Shown here piece after piece: positions 44,894 through 53,578 of a stretch of 63,326 nucleotides of DNA. This DNA comes from Candidatus Thiodiazotropha endolucinida (GTDB taxonomy: Bacteria > Pseudomonadota > Gammaproteobacteria > Chromatiales > Chromatiaceae): contig NZ_MARB01000026.1 of the NCBI RefSeq assembly GCF_001715975.1, forward strand, positions 1-63,326, in the 5' to 3' direction. Each line of letters begins with the position of its first letter. The first letter of the stretch is position 1. A model generated the notes under the pieces. That model worked only from the letters and a program-made list of their open reading frames with translations, was not told the DNA's origin and did not search any database. The translations under genes were made by a program, and so were the position numbers.

Positions 44894-47104
44894 TCATTTA
44901 GAAACCTCTGCCGGCTTGGCGGAATTGCCACCCCGGCTCTGTTTCAAGGCCTCAAGCACTTGCGCTTTAGGGCCGTCGGCAATCACCCTGCCCCCATCGA
45001 TAACGATCAGTCGATCCACCAGTTCGAGCAATGATGAACGATGGGTCACCAGAATCAAGGTCTTATCCTCTGCATATTTGGAAAGTTGACGTTTCAGGAT
45101 CGCCTCGGTGCTGTTATCCATCGAATTGCTGGGCTCATCCAACATCAGTACAGGAGGATCGAGTAAAAGAGCTCGTGCTATGGCTATGGCCTGACGCTGT
45201 CCTCCTGATAGATGTTCGCCCCGCTCTCCCACTTGCATATCAAAACCATGTGGGTGCTGATTGACAAAATCCATCACACCGGCAATTTGTGCCACTTGTA
45301 GAATATCGTTGTCATCCGCGTAGGGTGCACCTAGAACAATATTGTCCCTGACACTGCCATAAAAGAGCATGATGTCCTGAGGCACGTAACCGATACTGCG
45401 CCGGAGATCTGCAGGATCTACCTGTCTTAGATCAGCCCCATCAATACGCACTGCGCCGGAATCAGGATCGTAAAGCCCCTGCATAAGCTTTTCGATTGTG
45501 GTCTTCCCGGAACCCACCTTACCGATAATGGCGACCTTCTCACCGGACGAAATCGACATGGAGACATTTCTCAATGTCGCCTTTTCCTCACCAGGATAGG
45601 TGAATGTGACATCATCCAGTTCAATATCACCCTGGAATTGCTCACGGCTGAGAAATGATTTTCCTTCCGGTCGTTCAACAGGCAATTCCATCACACTGTT
45701 GAGACTTCCGAGCGCGGTCTTCGCCTGGTAGTAACGCACAGCAAGATTAGCCACCTGTGCCATTGGAGCCATGGCTCGTCCCACCAAAATCACTCCGGCT
45801 ATCAAGGCCCCCATGCTGAGCTCTCCTTCAGCAATCAGATAGACCCCGAGGACCACTATTCCCACCTGTGACATCTGTTGAAAGAAAGTTGCCACATTGG
45901 AAACCGAAGCAGACAGCAAACGTGAACGAACCCCCCACTGTGCGATGTGACCAGTCAGCTGTTCCCACTTTCGCTGCACTTCACTCTCGGCACCAAGATG
46001 CTTAATGGTTTCGACTGCGGTCAAGGATTCGATCAATGTCGCTCCCTTTTGTGCCGATGCACGATACGTGGCTTCAACCGATCGCCTGAGTGGAGACTGG
46101 ATCAGTATCCCATAGAGAATCACGATTGGAATACAGACTACAGGCACATATACCAATGGCCCGCCAATAAACCAAATAACCAGGATAAACAATAAAACAA
46201 AGGGCAGATCGACCAGGGTCACAACAGTAGCCGAGGTAATGAAATCCCGGATACTTTCAAATTCACGCAGATTATTGGCGAATGCACCAACAGAAGGTGG
46301 ACGTGCCGCCATTTTAATACCGAGAACACGTTCGAACAGCATGGAAGAAAGCAAAATATCCGACTTTTTCCCGGCAACGTCAATAAAGTAACCACGGAGA
46401 CTCCGCATAACTATATCAAAGGAATAGACGATAAAAATACCAATCGCCAACACCCATAGCGTCTCAATTGCATTGTTCGGCACCACTCGGTCATAGACGT
46501 TCATGATAAATAGGGGACTTGCCAAGGCGAACAAATTGATAAGTAGTGACGAGACAAGCACGTCTCTGTAGATTCGCCATGATTTTACCAGTGTTCCCCA
46601 AAACCAATGGCGGGTGTTTAGTCTCAAAACCTCTGGAGTCCGGTCATCAAAGCGATGTTCCAAGCGGATAAAGATTGCATATCCCGAGTACTGCTGCTCA
46701 AGGTCATCGATGGCTATCTGATGTGTACCCTCCCCACTCTCAGGTTGCATTATGGTCAATTGATTGCCATCTGCACTACGCTCCATCAAGACACAACTCT
46801 GCCTGTTCTTGAGCAACAATACGGCGGGGAGCACCAGGGAATTGATTTTTTGTATGGAACGCCGAACAATCCTTGCACTGAGTTGAGCACGTTCAGCCGC
46901 ACGCAGGAAAAGTTCAGGTGTCAGGCGATGATTCTCCAGCGGCAATCCGGCACGCAAGGCATCATGTGAGTGAACACGCCCATAATAGCGGGTTAGAAAA
47001 ACCAGACAATCCAGTAGCGGATCATCAAATGCAGATCCATCTGTTGGGTGTTTCCACTCCTCTATCACATCCTGTTGCTGTTGTTGTGCTTTAATATCTG
47101 ACAT
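44894..47104 (-). CDS. lapB: Type I secretion ABC transporter (LapB-like)
   Basis: 736 aa in the order C39-like domain (about 25-150, peptidase-degenerate), six-helix membrane domain (about 170-470) and ATPase (about 490-720). ATPase motifs: Walker A IGKVGSGKTTIEKL, Q-loop YVPQDIMLFYGSV, signature HLSGGQRQAIAIARALLLDP, Walker B VLMLDEPSNSMDN and switch His in ILVTHRSSLL. The degenerate C39 domain is usual for RTX exporters, where it serves as a docking site. First gene of the lapB-lapC-regulator run; divergent from the small gene at 47.2 kb with 73 bp between them. Confidence 0.95.
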   Translation of the reverse strand: MSDIKAQQQQQDVIEEWKHPTDGSAFDDPLLDCLVFLTRYYGRVHSHDALRAGLPLENHRLTPELFLRAAERAQLSARIVRRSIQKINSLVLPAVLLLKNRQSCVLMERSADGNQLTIMQPESGEGTHQIAIDDLEQQYSGYAIFIRLEHRFDDRTPEVLRLNTRHWFWGTLVKSWRIYRDVLVSSLLINLFALASPLFIMNVYDRVVPNNAIETLWVLAIGIFIVYSFDIVMRSLRGYFIDVAGKKSDILLSSMLFERVLGIKMAARPPSVGAFANNLREFESIRDFITSATVVTLVDLPFVLLFILVIWFIGGPLVYVPVVCIPIVILYGILIQSPLRRSVEATYRASAQKGATLIESLTAVETIKHLGAESEVQRKWEQLTGHIAQWGVRSRLLSASVSNVATFFQQMSQVGIVVLGVYLIAEGELSMGALIAGVILVGRAMAPMAQVANLAVRYYQAKTALGSLNSVMELPVERPEGKSFLSREQFQGDIELDDVTFTYPGEEKATLRNVSMSISSGEKVAIIGKVGSGKTTIEKLMQGLYDPDSGAVRIDGADLRQVDPADLRRSIGYVPQDIMLFYGSVRDNIVLGAPYADDNDILQVAQIAGVMDFVNQHPHGFDMQVGERGEHLSGGQRQAIAIARALLLDPPVLMLDEPSNSMDNSTEAILKRQLSKYAEDKTLILVTHRSSLLELVDRLIVIDGGRVIADGPKAQVLEALKQSRGGNSAKPAEVSK

Positions 47105-47177
47105 GGATTGTATCGTGACACTTGCTTTTAAATAGATGACTGCCAGGATCTAAAAAATTAATTGTCGAGGAATCTCT

Positions 47178-47516
47178 ATGTTGTATGCGAAACGTGATAA
47201 TGATGGCAATATCATCAATCTCTCGGACACCCCTTCTGCTGGCGCCGATGAGGAGGTAAGTGCCACAGATGACGAGGTTATCGGATTTATATTCAACAAC
47301 AGTTCCACCACTCTTTCGAAAAAGTTACTCTCTGAGACCGATACAGGGATGATCCGCATCGTCGAGGATCTGATCGAGCTGCTTATTCAGAAAAACCTGA
47401 TTATGTTCACCGATCTGCCTAACGCCGCCCAGCAAAAAATCTTGATGCGAAACCAGATTCGATCAGTATTTCAGCCCGGTGATCCACTTCTCGTCGACGA
47501 TGACGAACTCCTTTAA
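47178..47516 (+). CDS. Small conserved acidic protein in the lap region
   Basis: 112-residue soluble protein (MLYAKRDNDGNIINLSDTP, then an acidic stretch, a helical part IVEDLIELLIQKNLIMFTDLPNAAQQKIL and acidic end). Similar small proteins are sometimes labelled as tryptophan-synthase-beta-like in databases, a label with no functional support here. It is on the opposite strand to all lap genes, between divergent lapB and convergent lapD. Its place within the cluster hints at a link with adhesin control, but this is guesswork. Confidence 0.7.
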   Translation: MLYAKRDNDGNIINLSDTPSAGADEEVSATDDEVIGFIFNNSSTTLSKKLLSETDTGMIRIVEDLIELLIQKNLIMFTDLPNAAQQKILMRNQIRSVFQPGDPLLVDDDELL

Positions 47517-47595
47517 TTCCTTAGCGTCACATGAAGTAAATTCTTTAAGTTTCTTGGTGTTGCAGAACAGATAGAGGATTACCTGGCATTGACGA

Positions 47596-49554
47596 TTACA
47601 CCGGCTTGCCTAAAAAGTAGCCCTGCCCACCCACCAGATTGAGTTGCTGCAGAATTTCCCAAGTCTGTTCCGTTTCCACGTTCTCTCCTACCACTTTTAT
47701 CTCCAGTCCGTGCGCAATATAGACCAATGCCTCAATAAAAAACTGGTTCTCTGCACTTGCCTGAAGTTCCCTGAGATAGCTGCCATCGATCTTCAGAAAA
47801 TCAACTTTTATTGTCTTTAAATAGCCGAATGCACTATGGCTACGGCCAAAATGGTCAAGGGAAAAGGCCGCTCCATAGCGTTTGATCAATTGAATAAACC
47901 GGTTTACGTCATCCAGCTGCGACACAGCGCCATACTCCGGCATCTCAAAGATCAATCGCTGTGAAATCTCCGAATTATCATCCAGCTGCCGTTCAAGCCA
48001 GGCAAAAAATGCATTGTTTTTCAAACATATGGGAGAGATATTAATGGCATAATGGGTATTGTCGTCAATCTCTTTCCGTAATCGTTCAAGAATTTTTACG
48101 ATCACCATCTTGTCGATCTCAGGCGTCAAACCGAGTCTATCTGCATGGGGGATAAACAAACCTGCGGACAAAAGTTGAGCTTCACACCGCTCATTCTCCT
48201 CCTTGATTCGCACATAGACCTCATGGTGAAGGATCGTATTATCCCGACAGGCAAACACCGGCTGGAACTGCAGGACAAATTTATCGGATGCCAATGCGCT
48301 TTTTATAGTCGTGTGCCAATCGGTCGCCCCCTTGACACTGGAATTATCCAATTCACCGGGCATGTAGAGATGCCATGAATTTGGGCCTTCGCTTTGTGCG
48401 GTACGGAGTGACATATCCGCTTGCGAGAACAATTCGGAAAGATTCTGAGAGCCGTTGTATGCGGCCAATCCAATATGCCCCACATCCTGGCTGAGCGCAT
48501 GGCTGGTATCGGCAAGTCCGGACAGCGCGCTAGACAAAGCCGGGCCCAGTTTGGCTGCCTCGACCACGCCCATATCTTCGAGAAACAGTGCAAAATCTCC
48601 GCCGCTCAAGTGTGCCAGATAACTTTTGTTTAGCGACTTGCTTACCGACCGCAGTACCTCCGCGGTCTGTTTCAGCAGTTCATCACCGGCCTGATAACCG
48701 TGATTCTCATTTATTTCCTTGAGATTTTTGAGTTCTATCAGTGCCAGTAAACCACTGGAGCACTCCTCTGGCGATGCCAGCAGATTTTTAATGGTGTTGT
48801 TGAAAAAACGTTTATTGGTAAGATTGGTAACCGGATTGCGGGATGCCTGGCGGTGCAGGCCCTCGGTCAACCGTTCCAGCCTTTCGATCATCCCCTTGAC
48901 CTTTGTGGACATCCGATTCATTGCCAGGACGATGCGGCGTAGGTCCAAGGTCCTGGGTAGTGTCTCAATTATTGGAAATTCCCGATTGACGATGGCATTC
49001 GCCTGTTGCTCCACCTGCCTCAAAGGCTTGAGCACCAATTGTAAGGAGAGTAAACCCAAAAGCAGGACCACCAAGGCACTGACCAGAAACCACCTGAAGA
49101 TTTCGACACTAGTCTGCCACAATTGTCGATGGGCAAAACCGGGATGACTCTGCACGACAACTTTTCCGGCCTGTACCCATCCCGACATTACGATAGCCTC
49201 ACCTATCGGCGTGCTGAGAGGAAATTGTTCAATAAACCACGGAGGCACGCCTTCTAGTGTGACTGCCAGTTTGCGCTCAACCAGTGGCGCCCCTTGCATA
49301 TCCTGTACTACAACAAGACGGTAATATCCCCGATCGAAGATCGCATCGGTCATGGATGTGACCGTGGCAAGATCCTTTTCAGCCATATGCTTTGAAATCG
49401 ACAAACCCAGAGATGTTGCCGTGTCCTGTGCGTGGGACTCCAATTGTGATTCAAGATAGGCACGTGTGTTTTGTACACTGATATAGAAGGTACCGACGAA
49501 GACCAGTACCAGCAGTACAGTGATCAAAATTATCAATTGTCGCGACAACGTCAT
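47596..49554 (-). CDS. lapD: c-di-GMP receptor LapD (degenerate GGDEF-EAL)
   Basis: 652-residue inner-membrane receptor. TM1 (about 5-26), a periplasmic LapD/MoxY-type domain with Trp126 in SGWVQAG (the residue that grips LapG in Pseudomonas fluorescens), TM2 (about 152-175), HAMP, a GGDEF domain with LSGGDFALFLED in place of GGDEF, and an EAL domain with HEVYVRI in place of EAL. Both enzymes are thus expected to be inactive, with the EAL domain a c-di-GMP sensor that signals outward. It lies 104 bp downstream of lapG on the same strand. Confidence 0.94.
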   Translation of the reverse strand: MTLSRQLIILITVLLVLVFVGTFYISVQNTRAYLESQLESHAQDTATSLGLSISKHMAEKDLATVTSMTDAIFDRGYYRLVVVQDMQGAPLVERKLAVTLEGVPPWFIEQFPLSTPIGEAIVMSGWVQAGKVVVQSHPGFAHRQLWQTSVEIFRWFLVSALVVLLLGLLSLQLVLKPLRQVEQQANAIVNREFPIIETLPRTLDLRRIVLAMNRMSTKVKGMIERLERLTEGLHRQASRNPVTNLTNKRFFNNTIKNLLASPEECSSGLLALIELKNLKEINENHGYQAGDELLKQTAEVLRSVSKSLNKSYLAHLSGGDFALFLEDMGVVEAAKLGPALSSALSGLADTSHALSQDVGHIGLAAYNGSQNLSELFSQADMSLRTAQSEGPNSWHLYMPGELDNSSVKGATDWHTTIKSALASDKFVLQFQPVFACRDNTILHHEVYVRIKEENERCEAQLLSAGLFIPHADRLGLTPEIDKMVIVKILERLRKEIDDNTHYAINISPICLKNNAFFAWLERQLDDNSEISQRLIFEMPEYGAVSQLDDVNRFIQLIKRYGAAFSLDHFGRSHSAFGYLKTIKVDFLKIDGSYLRELQASAENQFFIEALVYIAHGLEIKVVGENVETEQTWEILQQLNLVGGQGYFLGKPV

Positions 49555-49658
49555 GATCTTTTCACCCTATACCCATCGATGATGACAGCATCGATGGTCT
49601 ATTGGAACCATTAATTCGTAATCAGCCGTGTATGTTGTGTATGTTGCGTATTTTCTTA

Positions 49659-50435
49659 TCAACGCTTCGCCTCCTGCTGCATTCTTTGTTTTAGCTCCTG
49701 CCACAGGCTAAGCCGGGTTGAAGAACCAACCTTTTTTCCCCTACCCAGGCTTTTCGCCAGCCATAATCCGTCGGCATTGAAGCTATATACCGGTGTGAGA
49801 TCGAGGCGGTTGCTGGCTGACAGCAACTGAGGATTGAGATTATCCAACACCTTGGGTATGGAGGAAGGTTGAGGATAGTAGGTCAACACCATGTGGGATT
49901 GATTCAACTTGACCGATTTCACATACATAATGCGCAACTTCTCTTCCGCCACACCCATCTCCTTCAAGGTGAAATACTTGGCGATAGAGTAATCCTCACA
50001 GTCTCCCCCCTTTCGCACCAGCAGTTCCAATGGGGTTGCCCAATAATCTTCCTTGCCCCACAGATCGGCATCGGACTGGTAGGGGATTTGATTAAAGAAG
50101 TCGTTGACACGCTGTAACTTCTCGATTTCATCAAAATGACTGCTTTCCAGCATCAATCGGCGCCAGGATTCGACCCGATCCCCCGCCTGATCACCAAAAT
50201 TCTGCTTCGCCCAGGAAACGACCTCATCCGTCAGATCGATGCTTTCAGCAAAGGCAATCGCTACTCCCAGCCAGAGTATCGTAGAGATCAGAAAGGCTGG
50301 AATCGACCGTTGTCTATGTTCCTTAAAACGTAAATAACCCGTCACCAATACACCTGAATTCCAGCGGTTGGCGGTAGGGTGGCTGTATTCAATCCACTTG
50401 ACGGCCACCTCATCCCGATAGATCGCGAGATGCAA
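49659..50435 (-). CDS. lapG: Periplasmic adhesin protease LapG
   Basis: Transglutaminase-like cysteine protease (258 aa as annotated) that releases the adhesin by cutting its N-terminal retention module. Catalytic triad: Cys146 in RKGGDCEDYSIAKY, His181 in SHMVLTYY, Asp198 in VLDNLN. The acidic segment DADLWGKEDYW matches the Ca2+-binding region known in LapG. A signal/anchor segment (about 44-63, IPAFLISTILWLGVAIAFA) directs export. The real start may be nearer this signal, since the first 30 residues look unlike a signal peptide; no clear ribosome-binding site decides it. Confidence 0.93.
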   Translation of the reverse strand: MHLAIYRDEVAVKWIEYSHPTANRWNSGVLVTGYLRFKEHRQRSIPAFLISTILWLGVAIAFAESIDLTDEVVSWAKQNFGDQAGDRVESWRRLMLESSHFDEIEKLQRVNDFFNQIPYQSDADLWGKEDYWATPLELLVRKGGDCEDYSIAKYFTLKEMGVAEEKLRIMYVKSVKLNQSHMVLTYYPQPSSIPKVLDNLNPQLLSASNRLDLTPVYSFNADGLWLAKSLGRGKKVGSSTRLSLWQELKQRMQQEAKR

Positions 50436-50451
50436 GACCTGTTAACAGGTC
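50436..50451. repeat. 16-bp palindrome resembling two fused MITE tips
   Basis: GACCTGTTAACAGGTC is perfectly palindromic. Its core CCTGTTAACAGG is what results if the GGCCTGTTAAC tips of two terminal repeats meet, so it could be a minimal relic. It lies at the very start of the lapG frame on its 5' side. Chance is possible. Confidence 0.35.
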
Positions 50452-50647
50452 CCGGGGAAGACTAGTGAATGACCGGAATCTATCTGGAAGGCTTGGAGAG
50501 GTTCTCTCTGAGCCACGACAGGAATAGCCAAGAGTCTCCTTCGGGTACACTCCAGTACTTCTTTATCTTCCTTAGGATTATGTCGACTGTTTGGCCGATA
50601 TCTTGACCAGATGGGCCGGAGATTACCCCGGCCCTTAGAATACAAAT

Positions 50648-53413
50648 CTACTGCTGTTGGAGACTGGCATGGGCAGCCGCCAATCTGGCGACCGGCACCC
50701 TGGGAGCCGAGCAGGAGACATAATTGAGCCCGGCACGATGGCAGAACGCGATCGAGCTGGGATGACCGCCATGTTCGCCACAAATACCGACGCTTAATTT
50801 CGAGTTTTTCTGGCGTCCCCAGTCCACAGCCAGCTGCATGAGTTTGCCGACACCTTTCTCATCCAGCACCTCGAAGGGATTGTCCTTGAGAATGTCGTTC
50901 TGGTTATACATCGGCAGAAACTTGTTCTCGGCATCCTCACGGGAGAAAGAGAAGGTTGCCTGAGTCAGATCATTGGTGCCGAAGGAGAAGAACTCCGCCT
51001 CCTCCACCAGTGAATCGGCTCGCATGCAGGCCCGCACCACTTCAATCATGGTGCCGAAACGGAAGTTGATCTTCTGCCCATATTTCGCCTCAACATCGAC
51101 GCGAATCTCATCCACCATCGCCTTGACACGCTTCAACTCCTCGGCGGTACAGACCTGGGGTACCATCATCTGGGGATGCACCTCAAGATCTTTGGCGGCA
51201 CACTCCGCTGCCGCTTCAAGGATGGCACGGATCTGCATGCTATAGATCTCGGGGAATGTGATGCCGAGACGGACACCGCGATGCCCCAGCATGGGATTGG
51301 TCTCAGTCAGTGTCCGCACCTTGCGCAGCATCGTCTCTTTTTTCTCGATCGCCTGCTCCACCAGGCTCTCATCCACCATATGACGCAGTGAATCGGCCTC
51401 TTGTCTGGCAAGTTCCGGGTCCTGTAGCAACATCATGCTGCCGGCGAGCACATTCATGCCGCGCACCGAATTACGCAGATGGTGCAATTCGTTCAGATCG
51501 CTCAACAGCTGTTGCTCAGTGGGCAAGAACTCATGGATGGGGGGATCGAGAAGCCGGATGGTCACCGGTTTGGGCGACATCACTTCGAGAATCTCCTTGA
51601 AGTCGCTGCGTTGCATCGGCAGTAGTTTATCCAGGGCGGCCTGGCGTTGAGCAGGTGTCTCAGCAACGATCATCTCGATCACCACCGGCAGGCGGTCGAC
51701 CGCATTGAACATCCGTTCTGTTCGACACAGACCGATCCCCATGGCGCCATACTTCAGTGCCCGGCCGGCATCTGTCGCCGTATCCGCATTCGCCATCACA
51801 CGCAGATAAGCGGCCTCATCGGCCCATCTCAACAGCCGGTTCAGCTCTTCGGTGAAATCGGGCTCGACCATGGGAATCTGTCCCAGAAAGACGTTACCGC
51901 TGCTACCGTCGATGGTGATCATGTCGCCCTCGCGGATTACAGTGCCCTTGGCCACGGCCTCACGGCGCTGCACATCGACACTTATTCCCTCTGCACCGGC
52001 CACGCAGGGCTTACCCATGCCCCGTGCCACCACTGCCGCATGGGAGGTCTTACCGCCACGACTGGTGAGTATCCCTTCCGAGGCGAAGAAACCGTGTATA
52101 TCCTCAGGCTTGGTCTCTTCTCGCAGCAGAATCACTTTCTGTCCCTGCTCTTTGCCCATCAACTCCGCCCGGTCAGCGTCGAACACCGCCAATCCGCTGG
52201 CTGCACCGGGCGATGCAGGCAGACCCTGAGCCACTGGTTCAGCCTTGTTTTCATTGTTCAACCGGGGATAGAGCATCTGTTCAAGATAGATGGGGTCGAT
52301 CCGCAGTAACGCCTGCTCCTTGCTGATCAAATCCTCCTCGACCATCTCCACGGAGGTGCGCACCATGGCGGTGGCGTTCATCTTGCCGTTCCTCGTCTGC
52401 AGGCAGTACAGGGTGCCGCGTTCGATCGTGAACTCGAAATCCTGCACCTCTTTGTAGTGACTCTCCAGTTTCTGACGCAGCTCCTCGAGCTGTTCCGCCA
52501 TTTCCGGCATCTCTTCCGCCAGACGGGCAATCGGCTTGGGGGTACGGATACCGGCTACTACATCCTCTCCCTGGGCATTCACCAGATACTCGCCGAATAG
52601 CTTGTTCTCACCGGTACCCGGGTTGCGGGTGAAGGCTACCCCGGTGGCTGAATCATTCCCCCTATTGCCAAACACCATGGTACAGACATTTACTGCCGTG
52701 CCGTTGGCCATGTCCGGGGTGATATTGAATTGACGCCGGTAATCGACGGCACGCTTGCCCATCCAAGAGCCGAATACTGCCTTGATAGCGATCTCCAGCT
52801 GATCATAGGGGTCTTCCGGAAACGGCCGGCCGGTATGCTTTTCGAAGACCTTGAGAAAGCGATCACAGATCTCCTTCAGGTCATCCGCAGAGAGTCCTAC
52901 GTCCTCGGTGACATGGGCATTTTGTTTAACCGCCTCAAACTCTTCATCAAAGGCCTCATCCGGCACACTCAGTGCAACCTTGCCGAACAGCTGGATGAAT
53001 CGGCGATAGGCATCATATCCGAAACGTTGATCCCCGGTCTGTTCGATCACACCCTCGAGGGTATTACTGTTGAGCCCCAGATTGAGAATGGTGTCCATCA
53101 TACCGGGCATGGACATTGCCGAACCGGAACGTACAGAAACCAACAGGGGATTTGCGGCATCACCGAAACCCTTGCCTGTGGCTGCTTCGACCTGCTCCAT
53201 ATGAGTGCGCACACCATTCATCAGATTATCGGGCAGGGTCTTGGATTCATTGGCCAGGTAATCGAGACACGCCTCTGTACTGATTACAAATCCGGGTGGA
53301 ACATTCAACCCAAACTGTGTCATTTCACAAAGGTTTGCCCCTTTTCCCCCCAACAATTTCTTGTTCTTGCCATCTCCCTCGTGAAATGCATAGACATGTC
53401 GTTTTTGACTCAT
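50648..53413 (-). CDS. ppdK: Pyruvate, phosphate dikinase
   Basis: Interconverts pyruvate + ATP + Pi and PEP + AMP + PPi. 921 aa with the N-terminal ATP-grasp region (GGKGANLCEMTQFGLNVPPGFVI), central phosphohistidine domain (LTSRGGKTSHAAVVARGMGKPCVAGAEG, phospho-His) and C-terminal PEP/pyruvate barrel (SFGTNDLTQATFSFSRED, GICGEHGGHPSSI with a catalytic Cys). Full length and intact. A GC-rich hairpin at 50613-50634 follows the stop but lacks a T-run. It is divergent from valS with 165 bp between starts. Confidence 0.96.
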   Translation of the reverse strand: MSQKRHVYAFHEGDGKNKKLLGGKGANLCEMTQFGLNVPPGFVISTEACLDYLANESKTLPDNLMNGVRTHMEQVEAATGKGFGDAANPLLVSVRSGSAMSMPGMMDTILNLGLNSNTLEGVIEQTGDQRFGYDAYRRFIQLFGKVALSVPDEAFDEEFEAVKQNAHVTEDVGLSADDLKEICDRFLKVFEKHTGRPFPEDPYDQLEIAIKAVFGSWMGKRAVDYRRQFNITPDMANGTAVNVCTMVFGNRGNDSATGVAFTRNPGTGENKLFGEYLVNAQGEDVVAGIRTPKPIARLAEEMPEMAEQLEELRQKLESHYKEVQDFEFTIERGTLYCLQTRNGKMNATAMVRTSVEMVEEDLISKEQALLRIDPIYLEQMLYPRLNNENKAEPVAQGLPASPGAASGLAVFDADRAELMGKEQGQKVILLREETKPEDIHGFFASEGILTSRGGKTSHAAVVARGMGKPCVAGAEGISVDVQRREAVAKGTVIREGDMITIDGSSGNVFLGQIPMVEPDFTEELNRLLRWADEAAYLRVMANADTATDAGRALKYGAMGIGLCRTERMFNAVDRLPVVIEMIVAETPAQRQAALDKLLPMQRSDFKEILEVMSPKPVTIRLLDPPIHEFLPTEQQLLSDLNELHHLRNSVRGMNVLAGSMMLLQDPELARQEADSLRHMVDESLVEQAIEKKETMLRKVRTLTETNPMLGHRGVRLGITFPEIYSMQIRAILEAAAECAAKDLEVHPQMMVPQVCTAEELKRVKAMVDEIRVDVEAKYGQKINFRFGTMIEVVRACMRADSLVEEAEFFSFGTNDLTQATFSFSREDAENKFLPMYNQNDILKDNPFEVLDEKGVGKLMQLAVDWGRQKNSKLSVGICGEHGGHPSSIAFCHRAGLNYVSCSAPRVPVARLAAAHASLQQQ

Positions 53414-53578
53414 TTTCTTAGATATCCTCTATTTATTATCTGAACTGACCCATACCGAATTCATTCTGAAAAACCCGACTACCTTGTCTGCCGCATGATT
53501 AAAGCACCCGATAACTACCCACATTCGCACCAAGCAGTATAATACTCCCTTTTTGTTGCCGAACCATTAACGAGATCC

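Noticed and set aside
47596-49554. Active diguanylate cyclase or phosphodiesterase
   Set aside because: GGDEF is reduced to SGGDF and EAL to EVY, and the context with lapG identifies a receptor rather than an enzyme.
50442-50783. 113-residue - strand frame downstream of ppdK
   Set aside because: It overlaps the ppdK 3' end in another frame and has the Arg/Ser/Cys-rich look of a shadow frame.
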